This document shows positions 1-8,066 of a DNA stretch of 64,000 nucleotides, one piece after another; within the stretch, counting starts at the first letter, position 1, and every line of letters begins with the position of its first letter. This DNA is from Leptospiraceae bacterium (GTDB taxonomy: Bacteria > Spirochaetota > Leptospiria > Leptospirales > Leptospiraceae). Location of the stretch: contig JAKRSH010000026.1 in NCBI GenBank assembly GCA_022402465.1, positions 1 to 64,000 of the forward strand. The letters run 5' to 3'. Under the pieces are notes generated by a model. That model saw nothing but the letters and a program-made list of their open reading frames with translations, was not told the origin of the DNA and did not search any database. The position numbers and the translations under genes were made by a program.

Positions 1-34
1 TGGGGTATGCCAGTCAACCTGTCATTTGTTGCAC

Positions 35-1090
35 TTATTGGTTTAATCCGCTATTACTATTAATCACGTCTAAGTAACTTCCAAAGAGAAATCCTTTCTT
101 CCCATCTTCAGTTTTCACTTGATACCAGAAGTCTTCAATTTCTTCTCCAGCAGAATTAGATATAATATACTTTCGGCTTTCATGACCTAGAACTTCTACT
201 ACGCTATTTGCTTTTAAGGAAATAACGATTTCAGATCTTTCGTTGGCTTTAGAGCGTAGATTTAGTTTATCAGAAACTTTAACAATAGCATATTGTTTCG
301 CAGCTTTCAATTTTTTTAATGTTGCAGAAAGAGCTTCTAGACTTGGATGAGTAGGATTATCTCTTTTAAATCTTATAAGTGTTGGAATAACAACTTGTGG
401 TTTATAGAAAGATGTTGCTTCAAATGCTGCTTTGCTAATATCACTATCTGGACTAGCCATGTGTTTTTCTATAGTATTTAATGCTTCTGTATATTGTATC
501 TTTCCTGCTGTATATAAACAAGCTAGAACAAAATCTTTATCAGCATTATTGCAAAATGGTTTCACATAATTCCACTCATTATAAGCATTAATATTTCCTA
601 TACCTCTAATAGCATAAATTTGAGTTGTCTTATCTTTCCATTCTAGTGCGTTTCTAAAAATTGATGCATTTCCAATTCTTCCTGTTTTTGAAAGACCTTT
701 AATGCCACTGAAGCGAATTTTTTCATTTTTATCTTTAGTAGCATTTTCGAAGGTACTTTGCGACTTTGCATTTCCTATTTCTGCTAGTGCATCAATACTA
801 GCTTCTCTTACATAAACATCATCAGTTTCGTATGCTTTTTGCAATTCGTTGATTCCAGCATTCATTTTACCTAGTGCAGTTGCCGCAGCCGCTCGCAATT
901 TGCTAGATTCACCATTTGTTAATGTGTCGATAAGTGGCTTTTGGTATTTCTGTTCTTTAGTATTTCCCATTGATTCCACAACTGAAATCTTTGCTGAATC
1001 ATCACTTGCATTTTTTAGGTCATCTTTTAAATCGCCCGCATAGAGTGTAGCAACCATTAGAAATGAAATTGCAGCTATAAATGTTTTCAA
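35..1090 (-). CDS. Exported HEAT-repeat protein with C-terminal SH3-like domain
   Basis: This is a secreted or periplasmic scaffold-type protein of about 351 residues. The N-terminus has a Lys followed by a hydrophobic stretch ending in LYAGD, a type I signal peptide. Residues of about 25-260 form alpha-helical HEAT-like repeats (ALGKMNAGI, ALAEIGNAK, GLSKTGRIG, AIRGIGNIN). The last 80 residues (VSDKLNLRSKANERSEIV, then GFLFGSYLDV) fit a bacterial SH3 domain. An in-frame ATG lies 27 bases upstream, but a strong ribosome site (AGGGGAG, 1097-1103) sits inside that extension, 6 bases before a TTG at 1090. I therefore place the start at the TTG, which also gives a cleaner signal peptide. HEAT plus SH3 suggests protein or peptidoglycan binding, but the partner is unknown. 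Confidence 0.85.
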   Translation of the reverse strand: MKTFIAAISFLMVATLYAGDLKDDLKNASDDSAKISVVESMGNTKEQKYQKPLIDTLTNGESSKLRAAAATALGKMNAGINELQKAYETDDVYVREASIDALAEIGNAKSQSTFENATKDKNEKIRFSGIKGLSKTGRIGNASIFRNALEWKDKTTQIYAIRGIGNINAYNEWNYVKPFCNNADKDFVLACLYTAGKIQYTEALNTIEKHMASPDSDISKAAFEATSFYKPQVVIPTLIRFKRDNPTHPSLEALSATLKKLKAAKQYAIVKVSDKLNLRSKANERSEIVISLKANSVVEVLGHESRKYIISNSAGEEIEDFWYQVKTEDGKKGFLFGSYLDVINSNSGLNQ

Positions 1091-1232
1091 AATTTTCTCC
1101 CCTCTAGAAATGTTCATTATGCATAAAAAAGACCAAAAGTCAAACTTAAAATTATAAAAATCTTTTTCTACAATTATATTGTTTTTTTATCTAAAGAGAA
1201 AAGATGCCGACTTACCAACATCACAGACACTT

Positions 1233-2078
1233 TTACTCATTAAAATTATCCGCATATTTAAGCTTCGATTTCCATAAATTACTACTGAAATACGCTACTA
1301 CATACATAATTGCACCATAAAGCATGATTCCTATACTGATACTTGTATCTTTCCAAAGGAACTCAACCAATATTAAAGCTATTGTAAGATTTCGAATTCC
1401 TGTAACTGCTGAGATAGACGACTGAATTTTCATTGGGTATTTGAAGAATAATATTCCTGAATTTGATGCAAATATCGCAAGCATACTTATAGCAAAAATA
1501 ATTTCCCATTGAAGATGCAACAAAGCGGAATAATGTTCTATGGTTATCAATATTATGGTAATTAACAAAATCACATTGGCTAATTTACTTAATACTTTAC
1601 TAATTGAAATATGATTCAAATTGAGATTTTTTCTAATCCAAATACCAAGCATAAGTGGAAAAGCTTGCATTCCTATTCCAATTAGAAATAAATTTCCAAT
1701 AACAGAAAGAGTACTTTCAACCATAGCATTTATAGAAAAATATACTATAATAGGAATCAGAATAGATCCTATAGTATTTAAACCTAGTATCAATAATCCT
1801 CCTACAAATGGATTTCCATTGGATCTCATTACAAAAATTGCTCCTGAAGTACCCCCAGGTGAGATTGCACAAAGTAGTATTGCCATTCGAAATTCTTCAG
1901 TTAGTTCTAAGGCCCAAGTAAGATAGAATGCTAGGCAAGGTAGAATAAGACAATTTAATCCTATGGCTAAAAATGCTAATTTTTTAATAACAAGGTCTTC
2001 ATTATTTCTGCTTATCTGAAGACCCATAGCAAACATAGAAATCACAGAAAGAGCAATTAGAAAAAATTTTAAAATCAA
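1233..2078 (-). CDS. BASS-family (bile acid:sodium symporter-like) transporter
   Basis: This 281-residue inner-membrane protein has eight to ten hydrophobic helices. The segment AILLCAISPGGTSGAIFVMRSNGN (about residues 86-109) resembles the SPGG/GG-containing core of the SBF/BASS superfamily, which carries organic anions with sodium. It is a little shorter than the usual 300-330 residues. It starts 25 bases after the stop of the membrane gene 2104-2694 and is probably co-transcribed with it. Both lie divergent from an ArsR-type regulator, so the substrate may be an anion or metalloid that this regulator senses. Arsenite carriers of the Acr3 type belong to the same superfamily, but the Acr3 signature cysteine region is not seen here. 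The family call is fairly firm and the substrate is unknown. Confidence 0.75.
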   Translation of the reverse strand: MILKFFLIALSVISMFAMGLQISRNNEDLVIKKLAFLAIGLNCLILPCLAFYLTWALELTEEFRMAILLCAISPGGTSGAIFVMRSNGNPFVGGLLILGLNTIGSILIPIIVYFSINAMVESTLSVIGNLFLIGIGMQAFPLMLGIWIRKNLNLNHISISKVLSKLANVILLITIILITIEHYSALLHLQWEIIFAISMLAIFASNSGILFFKYPMKIQSSISAVTGIRNLTIALILVEFLWKDTSISIGIMLYGAIMYVVAYFSSNLWKSKLKYADNFNE

Positions 2079-2103
2079 AAAATATACTCCTATGAAGAAA
2101 ATA

Positions 2104-2694
2104 TTAATTTAAACCAGGAATATGTATTTTAAAGAGAAATTTCTTCTCCCAATCATGATCCTTTGAAAAATACGGAAGCAATAGAACGAAATGTAACACT
2201 ATGATCAAGCATGCTCCTGGTATTAAATTCCAGGCAATCATTGTTACTAAAGAATTCTCATTAAGAAATATATTTCCATCAATTCTAAAAAAATGATCCC
2301 TATGAAAACTTTTTATTACATACAATACTAAAAATGCTGAATGAATAAAAATTAAGAATCCATGAATCGTATATTCCAGGGAACTCAAACCACCAAATCG
2401 CATTCTTGCTTCTTTCTCAATCCACATGTCCCAGATTTGAAAACCTAAATCAAAAATAAGTATAAAAAGGAACCCATAAAGATAAAATCCTTCCAAGTGG
2501 AATACTAAAAGACCCAAAACTACAATAGGAAAAATTACTGCCCGAATTGAATGGAGTAAATGTTCCTTACGTGTATCTTTGTTCTTATATAATTGGTATT
2601 TCCATAAATGTAGAAGTATAGCATCCGAAAATCCCAAGACTGCATAGATAGCAACTAGAATCGCAATTGAGTTTAAAAGAATTGAATTATTCAT
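2104..2694 (-). CDS. Polytopic membrane protein, unknown function
   Basis: This is a 196-residue protein with about five predicted membrane helices (residues 8-28, 50-68, 70-88, 108-130 and 152-176). Conserved-looking charged residues sit between helices, including the stretch FQIWDMWIEKEARMRFGG and several His. I do not recognise the family. It is the first gene of a two-gene unit with the BASS-type transporter (25-base gap). Its start is less than 20 bases from a TTTGTATA/TATACAAA inverted repeat that lies between it and the divergent ArsR-type gene, so it is probably controlled by that regulator. The function may be tied to the transporter substrate; this is inference from position only. 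Confidence 0.7.
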   Translation of the reverse strand: MNNSILLNSIAILVAIYAVLGFSDAILLHLWKYQLYKNKDTRKEHLLHSIRAVIFPIVVLGLLVFHLEGFYLYGFLFILIFDLGFQIWDMWIEKEARMRFGGLSSLEYTIHGFLIFIHSAFLVLYVIKSFHRDHFFRIDGNIFLNENSLVTMIAWNLIPGACLIIVLHFVLLLPYFSKDHDWEKKFLFKIHIPGLN

Positions 2695-2710
2695 GAATTG
2701 ACCTTTTTAA

Positions 2711-2744
2711 TTTGTATAAATGCACAATTACGCAAATATACAAA
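2711..2744. promoter_or_regulatory. Candidate ArsR-type operator between divergent genes
   Basis: The eight-base arms TTTGTATA (2711-2718) and TATACAAA (2737-2744) form a perfect inverted repeat with an 18-base spacer. It lies between the start of the membrane/BASS operon (2694) and the ArsR-type gene. ArsR-family dimers commonly bind AT-rich inverted repeats in their own promoters, so this is the natural operator candidate. The spacing is longer than usual for the family, so a shorter site inside the right half (around AATATACAAATATG) is also possible. Confidence 0.4.
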
Positions 2745-2804
2745 TATGTAAATCACTTTTTGTTTTTTCTTTGCAATTTTCTTTCACTTTTATCATTTAG
2801 TTGT

Positions 2805-3227
2805 ATGACTTCCTCCAAAGTTAATAATTTATCTTCGACCGAGCATAAGAAGGTTCGTACTTCGAATGCAATTCCGAAGATGAATAAAAGGGAGACTGGA
2901 AATTCTTTAGATTCTCTGGATCATATATTGGATTCTAAGTTTCTAAATTCTCTATCTGATTCTACAAGGGTAAGCGTCCTCAAGAAAGTAATCCAACTTG
3001 GTAGAGCTGACGTCACCTTAATTGCAGAGGGCCTTCCTTGGGATAAATCAGTAGTATCTAGGAATTTAACATTTCTAAATGATGCTGGTGTTTTGAAAAG
3101 AACCAAAGTTGGGAAGCAAGTTTTCTATGAACCAGATGTTTCAAACATCTTGAAGCGATTCAAAGATATCACAGCAGGGATAGAGATGATTATTAATAGT
3201 TGTTGTCCCATCTTACCAGAGAAGTAA
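2805..3227 (+). CDS. ArsR/SmtB-family winged-helix regulator with C-terminal Cys pair
   Basis: This is a DNA-binding repressor-type protein of about 140 residues. The region LSDSTRVSVLKKVIQLG, followed by LPWDKSVVSRNLTFLNDAGV and the wing VGKQVFYEPD, is a typical ArsR winged helix. An in-frame reading frame continues upstream to 2712, but that part is hydrophobic, unlike a regulator, and would start inside the inverted repeat. I therefore take the ATG at 2805; another ATG at 2880 is also possible. The only two cysteines of the shortened protein are adjacent near the C-terminus (SCCP), in or after the dimer helix, where some ArsR proteins hold metal or metalloid thiol ligands. It is transcribed away from the membrane/BASS gene pair and probably regulates it. 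Confidence 0.8.
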   Translation: MTSSKVNNLSSTEHKKVRTSNAIPKMNKRETGNSLDSLDHILDSKFLNSLSDSTRVSVLKKVIQLGRADVTLIAEGLPWDKSVVSRNLTFLNDAGVLKRTKVGKQVFYEPDVSNILKRFKDITAGIEMIINSCCPILPEK

Positions 3228-3323
3228 TAATTATGAATTCCAAAGGACTATGGATTTTCCTAGAGTGATTGCTAACTATTATTATTAATTTTGAGATCTG
3301 AGCCTTAGATGATGTAATTCTAC

Positions 3324-4700
3324 TCACCAACTCCCAGAAGCTCCTCCCCCTCCGAAGCTACCGCCTCCACCAGAAAAAGATCCTGAGCTTCTGTTGCTGT
3401 TAGTTGATCCAGAATCCCAAGAATCTCGAAAAACATTGTGGTCATATTCAGTGATTTTTACAGAAGAAGACGCAGTCCATTTATCTTGGAAATTTTTTAC
3501 TTTTGGAAAAATTCTACCAGATAAACGAATAGGTATACATGAAAAATGGATGATAAGATAATAAATGATTCCTACAGAACCAGAGAATGCTGCAGGAATA
3601 AAAATAAAAAACAAAATAATTAGGAACCATGGAAATAAGGGTACGTTCAGATTAAACATGAGTTGAACCGTCCAAACCAAAGCAACCAAGGAAATTAGAA
3701 AGCCTAAGATCAATCTTGTCAGGAAAGAAATTTGGATACCTGCCTCTAAGCCATCAAAAGCCCAAAAAATTTCCCAATACGTTGCTTCTTGGAGTGCTTC
3801 CTTGCGATCCAGAACTTGTAATATTCTTTGGACTCCCTCCAGTATACCTTCCTCCCATCTGGATTCTTTGAACTTGGGTATCATTGTTTCCTTTAAAATT
3901 CTATTACAAGTTAGATCTGTTAAATATCCTTCTAAGCCATATCCAACTTCAATTCTAGCTTTTCTCAATCCTGGCATTATAAGTACTAGGACACCATTGT
4001 CTTTGTCCTTTTGACCAAGTTTCCATGTTTCTGCGACTCGAAGACTGTATTCTTCAAGAGAATTTTCAGAGAGATATCCGGATTTTATCAATACAACTAT
4101 TTGGTCTGAAGTTTTTCTTTCATGTTCTTGAAGCAGCTTCATGATTTGATTTCTGAACTTGCTATCCTCTAAATAATATCCGTCTTCTATCAGGTTACCT
4201 GACAAAGAAGGTATAGTATCTGTTTGCGTCAAGGGAGGGTTATAATTTACTTCATCATTTTCTGTTTCAAAGCTTTGAAAATTGATATAACCTAATCGGC
4301 AATGCTTAGGTGAAAAAACTCTTTCTTCATCGTTTAGCATACGTAATGTGATTTCTTCTTTTTCTAAGAATCCAAAGAAAACCTTTCTAAATTCATAATC
4401 TTTTATCTGTCCTTCATAATATGAAGTATAAGAATTTGTATCACTGTCAATAGTCCTACATTCAATTCTATTACCGATTTTCCAGTTGATAGGATACACT
4501 TGGTCTTGATTCAGCCTTATTGCTTCAAGACCTTTCTCAAGAAGTATAGAAATTTCTTTATCACTTGTACTCATTACTACACCTGAAATTTCTTGACCAT
4601 AGTATAAGAAGGCGACATGGTCACCAGTTTCCCAAGCATAGTTTGGAGTTACGAAAAGATTAAAAAGGAAAAGGAAAAATATAAATTTTGAATGGATCAT
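3324..4700 (-). CDS. TPM-domain exported membrane protein
   Basis: This 458-residue protein has a signal peptide (cleavage likely after NYA, about residue 22). An unrecognised beta-rich N-terminal part of about 150 residues follows. A TPM domain covers about residues 170-300, seen in DQIVVLIKSGYLSENSLEEY, DNGVLVLIMPGLRKARIEVG and GLEGYLTD. Two or three membrane helices lie around 325-390, and the tail is a Gly/Ser-rich GGGGSFGGGGASGSW. TPM proteins with glycine-rich tails are widespread (YgcG-like) and some have acid phosphatase activity; their cellular role in most bacteria is unclear. The extra N-terminal region is larger than in common YgcG proteins. The gene stands alone, convergent with the ArsR-type gene. 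Confidence 0.8.
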   Translation of the reverse strand: MIHSKFIFFLFLFNLFVTPNYAWETGDHVAFLYYGQEISGVVMSTSDKEISILLEKGLEAIRLNQDQVYPINWKIGNRIECRTIDSDTNSYTSYYEGQIKDYEFRKVFFGFLEKEEITLRMLNDEERVFSPKHCRLGYINFQSFETENDEVNYNPPLTQTDTIPSLSGNLIEDGYYLEDSKFRNQIMKLLQEHERKTSDQIVVLIKSGYLSENSLEEYSLRVAETWKLGQKDKDNGVLVLIMPGLRKARIEVGYGLEGYLTDLTCNRILKETMIPKFKESRWEEGILEGVQRILQVLDRKEALQEATYWEIFWAFDGLEAGIQISFLTRLILGFLISLVALVWTVQLMFNLNVPLFPWFLIILFFIFIPAAFSGSVGIIYYLIIHFSCIPIRLSGRIFPKVKNFQDKWTASSSVKITEYDHNVFRDSWDSGSTNSNRSSGSFSGGGGSFGGGGASGSW

Positions 4701-4803
4701 AAACTAATCTAGAGACCATTGATCAATGGAATTATTTTCATGTTTTTACCTTTATTTATAATGGATTAAGACTACCCAATCTTATGATGTCTAATTGAAT
4801 GAG

Positions 4804-5122
4804 TCAATTAATTTCTGACAAGGGATATTTTGCTTCTCCATAAACAAATGAGAATGAGAATTCCCTCATTATGAGATAAGAAATAAAATTAGCCAGTCCT
4901 TCTGAAATCCAACTTGGTTTTGTTCCAACATTCTAAATATGAATAAACTCATGCATTTGAGTCCAGGTTGAACCTTTAAGAGGAGTAGCTCTTGCATGTA
5001 TACTTTCCATTTAAAGATGCGATCTTTTGTATTCTTTGAATTGGTCTGAAACCTTCTTTGTTAATTTTTGGATTAGCAAAAATCTGATTAGAGAACAAAA
5101 GAAGGATAATTAAAATTTTCCT
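4804..5122 (-). pseudogene. Decayed exported zinc-metalloprotease (HExxH) remnant
   Basis: The minus strand of this gap carries a broken coding sequence. From 5122 it reads AGG, likely a mutated ATG, with a GGAG ribosome-site match just upstream, then KILIILLLFSNQIFANPK, a signal peptide. After about 45 codons that frame ends in a stop. A second frame reads MESIHARATPLKGSTWTQ followed by MHEFIHI, an amber stop, and then GTKPSWISEGLANFISYLI. HEFIH plus a downstream SEGLA glutamate is the zinc signature of gluzincin-like peptidases (peptidase MA-like). Lost start, frameshift and internal stop mean it cannot make a full enzyme, and the remnant is also shorter than such proteins usually are. It lies directly downstream of the LRR-like gene. 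Confidence 0.55.
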
Positions 5123-5138
5123 ATCAGCTCCGTCTTCC

Positions 5139-6323
5139 TTACTTGAACAAAGATCCCTTGCTCAGGGATTTTCCATTTGAGTGTTCAATATATACATAAG
5201 TACAATTTTCAAATAATTTCGTATTTTTGAAATTAGTCAAGCCATGCTCAGTGACCTTTGAATTATAGCTCAAAGAAATGTAAGCAAGTTTCTTCCATGG
5301 AATTTCAGATAATAGCAAAAGTTGTTCATCATCCATTCTTCCAACTTCGATCCTAAGAAATTGAAGAGATTCAAAAGCATGAGATTCTCCCAAAGCGCTG
5401 ATCCCATCTGTTCCCAATTTATGGTATCTAAGATGAAGTCGTTCCAATTTATTAAACCATCCACTCTCAGCCATAGCAACAAAATGTTCAGGATGTAGTT
5501 CCTCTTTGCCTCCATTGGAAAAGGAGCTATCATCCAAAGAAATCGATTTGAGATTCTTTACCTCTGGATTCTGATTCAATAGACAATACAATTCATCCTC
5601 ACCTAAATAAACATTATGCAGTGTTAAAGATTCTAGATCCTTCCAAAATGAAATTAACTGACCCAATTTAGAATAACCTTTAGTACCTATTTGAGAATAA
5701 TTTAGGGAAAATTTCTTGAGCTTACCATTTTCTAAGCTTTCCATCCAAGCAATGATATGTTTTGAGCTGTCATCCCGAATCCAATGCCATTCCAAAAAGT
5801 CCCAATGATTCCAATTATCTTTATTTTGAAATATTTTTAATAGCTCAAGATCCTTAGGATCTATATGACAAAGACTCAAACCTTGTATTTTTTTTAGAAA
5901 TGGTTCAGGGAGATACTCGAGAGGTTTAGTATTAGAATACATCCATCTTGTTAACTGCCAATATGGAATAGAGTATTTCAGTGAAAATTCTTTCCAAAGA
6001 TTTTTCTTTTTGCTTAGATCAAAGTTAGCGATACCAGATATTTTCCATAATGGCATCGGCTCATCTAAGAAGGATTCAAATTCATATTCAGGTCCTTCTC
6101 TTTGGTCAAATCCAAGCTCTTTATCTATTCGATAGGAATCAAATGGAGCTCGTCTAAATTCATAAGGAAGCATCTCAGCGATCTTTGCTATTTGTTCCTT
6201 TTTCTCTTCCCACAAATTGGGATTGGATTCTAATGTTTTGACCAACCAATGCCAAGAGATGCTGTAGTCTAGAGTGTTGTTAGTATAAACTTCTATTTCA
6301 TCTAAGGATAATGATTGTTTCAT
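5139..6323 (-). CDS. Leucine-rich-repeat-like protein
   Basis: This is a 394-residue, Trp- and Leu-rich soluble protein without signal peptide or membrane helix. The second half, about residues 200-380, has spaced LRR-like units (LKKFSLNYSQIGTKGYSKLG, LESLTLHNVYLGEDELYCLL, LERLHLRYHKLGTDGISALG, LAYISLSYNSKVTEHGLTNF), about 28-50 residues apart, resembling the ribonuclease-inhibitor LRR type. The first half resembles nothing I recognise. LRR domains bind proteins, and in Leptospira such proteins are common and variable. The start follows a 48-base gap from the membrane gene upstream on the same strand. Confidence 0.7.
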   Translation of the reverse strand: MKQSLSLDEIEVYTNNTLDYSISWHWLVKTLESNPNLWEEKKEQIAKIAEMLPYEFRRAPFDSYRIDKELGFDQREGPEYEFESFLDEPMPLWKISGIANFDLSKKKNLWKEFSLKYSIPYWQLTRWMYSNTKPLEYLPEPFLKKIQGLSLCHIDPKDLELLKIFQNKDNWNHWDFLEWHWIRDDSSKHIIAWMESLENGKLKKFSLNYSQIGTKGYSKLGQLISFWKDLESLTLHNVYLGEDELYCLLNQNPEVKNLKSISLDDSSFSNGGKEELHPEHFVAMAESGWFNKLERLHLRYHKLGTDGISALGESHAFESLQFLRIEVGRMDDEQLLLLSEIPWKKLAYISLSYNSKVTEHGLTNFKNTKLFENCTYVYIEHSNGKSLSKGSLFK

Positions 6324-6371
6324 AGTGTTTTAATAAGTTTAAGATCTGGGATTTAAGAGCTCATTTTTACG

Positions 6372-7580
6372 CTAATGTATTCCAGAAATTTCTGAGATCC
6401 TATATCGAATATAATCAAAAACCACGGGATCTAGTCCACTAAAGTCGAAGTTAAATGTTTCAAAATTATCTTCCTTTTTCCCTTCTTCTCTTTTAGAAAA
6501 CCGCAAGACTCCTCCGAAAGAGCGAACTTTATTGACTTGCATAAAATTCAACTCCATTTGAACTTCTTTAGATTTACTAAATTCTTCTAGCCGAGACCAG
6601 ATCGTAAAAGGATTTCCAAATAACAAATCTATCCAAAATTCTTTACCTTCCAACCTTTTAGAATCGAATGTTTTTTGGTTTAAATTTTGAATAGAATAAG
6701 ACAAACGATTTTCACTGAGTTGAATTTGAATCAAATCTGCAGATTTAACATATGTAACGGAATTGTATATACCAATGATAAATGCAAATAGTAAGGCAAT
6801 TCCTATAAAGAATATTCTACTTTTGAAAACAATTTGTAAAAGTCCTTTTTCTGGAAGTGATGATTTTCTTAGATAGTATTTTAAAAATGTAGGCAATAAG
6901 GCAAGCAAAGCTAAGAGAATAAAATAAAATGGAGAAAATATAAGGATAACTAAGATTCCAGCAAGGATTTGATTCCACTCCCATTCATCCAACACTTTAG
7001 GTAAAGATGGACTGATCCAATGAATCATTTCTTCTTGATTTAAGCCTTTCCTCTGTTTCTCGACTAGACCTTTTTGAGTTAATATTTCTTGAAAGGTATC
7101 TGAACTGTAGATTGAACTCTTATCATGATAAGGAATAAGCACGCTATTCCATGATTTTGCTAAATCATCTGCCCATGCAATAAATTCATCCTCATGTATA
7201 GGATTCGTATTCCATCTTAGAATTGCATGTCTGTTCTTATGATCCCTTACTAACCATAAGCCAGATGATTCCTTAGGATCTTCTGTTCTAATATACGCTA
7301 GGTGTGAAATTTGTGAAAAAGAAATTGAATGACGGAAAAAATTCTGATCAATAATATGGAGAGTTTTCTGATTAGCATCAATTTCCAAATCTCTAAGAAT
7401 TGAGAAAGAAGCGAAAGGCGCAAAGACTAACCAATAGATAAATATATAGCCTATCATTCCTGAAAAAACTAAAAGACTCCATAACCCAAAATTTCCTAAA
7501 ATTCTCTTTAAATTCCCTTCTTTTCTTAACATTGGTAAGATCAAATTCCAAAGCACCAAACCAAGAATCATAACAATCAC
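6372..7580 (-). CDS. Membrane protein of unknown function, 5' end probably disrupted
   Basis: The remaining open frame gives 402 residues with membrane helices near residues 5-20, 32-55, 205-232 and 250-272, two soluble loops, and a charged C-terminus. I recognise no family. The annotated start is a GTG at 7580 without a ribosome site. Upstream the same frame stays open to about 7718 with coding-like sequence (DGDAYGVVPSFSNVDIEG) but offers no ATG, GTG or TTG start. A TAA stop next to a T-run interrupts it, and before the stop the frame again reads plausibly (QKVNIDKVKFAKDFV). The gene therefore looks like a decayed copy whose N-terminal part is separated by a stop or indel. Whether the 402-residue part is still made is uncertain. 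Confidence 0.5.
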   Translation of the reverse strand: MIVMILGLVLWNLILPMLRKEGNLKRILGNFGLWSLLVFSGMIGYIFIYWLVFAPFASFSILRDLEIDANQKTLHIIDQNFFRHSISFSQISHLAYIRTEDPKESSGLWLVRDHKNRHAILRWNTNPIHEDEFIAWADDLAKSWNSVLIPYHDKSSIYSSDTFQEILTQKGLVEKQRKGLNQEEMIHWISPSLPKVLDEWEWNQILAGILVILIFSPFYFILLALLALLPTFLKYYLRKSSLPEKGLLQIVFKSRIFFIGIALLFAFIIGIYNSVTYVKSADLIQIQLSENRLSYSIQNLNQKTFDSKRLEGKEFWIDLLFGNPFTIWSRLEEFSKSKEVQMELNFMQVNKVRSFGGVLRFSKREEGKKEDNFETFNFDFSGLDPVVFDYIRYRISEISGIH

Positions 7581-7760
7581 AATTGCAGTTGAAATCCATG
7601 CCCATGGAAGTGATGTATTAAAAGCTGAAAATCCTTTAACAGTTGTTGATAAGCCTTCAATATCTACATTTGAAAACGAAGGGACTACGCCATATGCATC
7701 ACCGTCTGGAAAAAAATATTATACAAAATCTTTTGCAAACTTCACTTTATCTATATTAAC
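7581..7760 (-). pseudogene. Disrupted 5' extension of the preceding membrane gene
   Basis: In the frame of the 6372-7580 gene, sequence up to about 7760 reads like protein: QKVNIDKVKFAKDFV, a stop, then FFPDGDAYGVVPSF, and a loop leading into the first membrane helix (SLPWAWISTAIVIVMILG). There is no usable start codon between the stop and 7580. I read this as the former N-terminal region, cut off by a nonsense or frameshift change at the T-rich stretch around 7710-7722. A sequencing error in the homopolymer could produce the same picture. Confidence 0.4.
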
Positions 7761-7771
7761 CTTTTGTAAAA

Positions 7772-8040
7772 TGAGTCAACCGAATTTTATTCAAATTTTC
7801 AATCAGTCTTTTTTTATTCTGCATCATTACCTTTGGTGAGGATTATAGAAAAGCTTCACAGTCTTGAGATCGATGACCCGATTGCGTTTGAAAACAATCC
7901 AAACAAATCTAGTATGATTTTTGAATAGAAGAAGAAATTTCCAGAAAAAGAAGAGACCCAGAAGTCTCCAAAATTACCTAAACGGTTTTATCGACAACTG
8001 GGGAATTTGATAAATATAGATGATGAAATATTAATTTTTT
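7772..8040 (+). pseudogene. Possible remnant of a small plus-strand gene
   Basis: An ATG at 7772 reads MSQPNFIQIFNQSFFIL and then a stop. Shifting frame at the T-run near 7807 gives a longer frame (LPLVRIIEKLHSLEIDD, PIAFENNPNKSSMIFE, a stop, then KFPEKEETQKSPKLPKRF and INIDDEILIF). One frameshift and one stop would have to be repaired. The codon content looks protein-like, but frames of this length can occur by chance in AT-rich DNA, so this is only a weak call. Confidence 0.25.
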
Positions 8041-8066
8041 AATACATAATATTTAATATTTCATTA

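Noticed and set aside
2712..2804. Upstream extension of the ArsR-type gene
   Set aside because: The 31 residues are hydrophobic and aromatic, unlike any ArsR N-terminus, and would begin within the palindromic control site.
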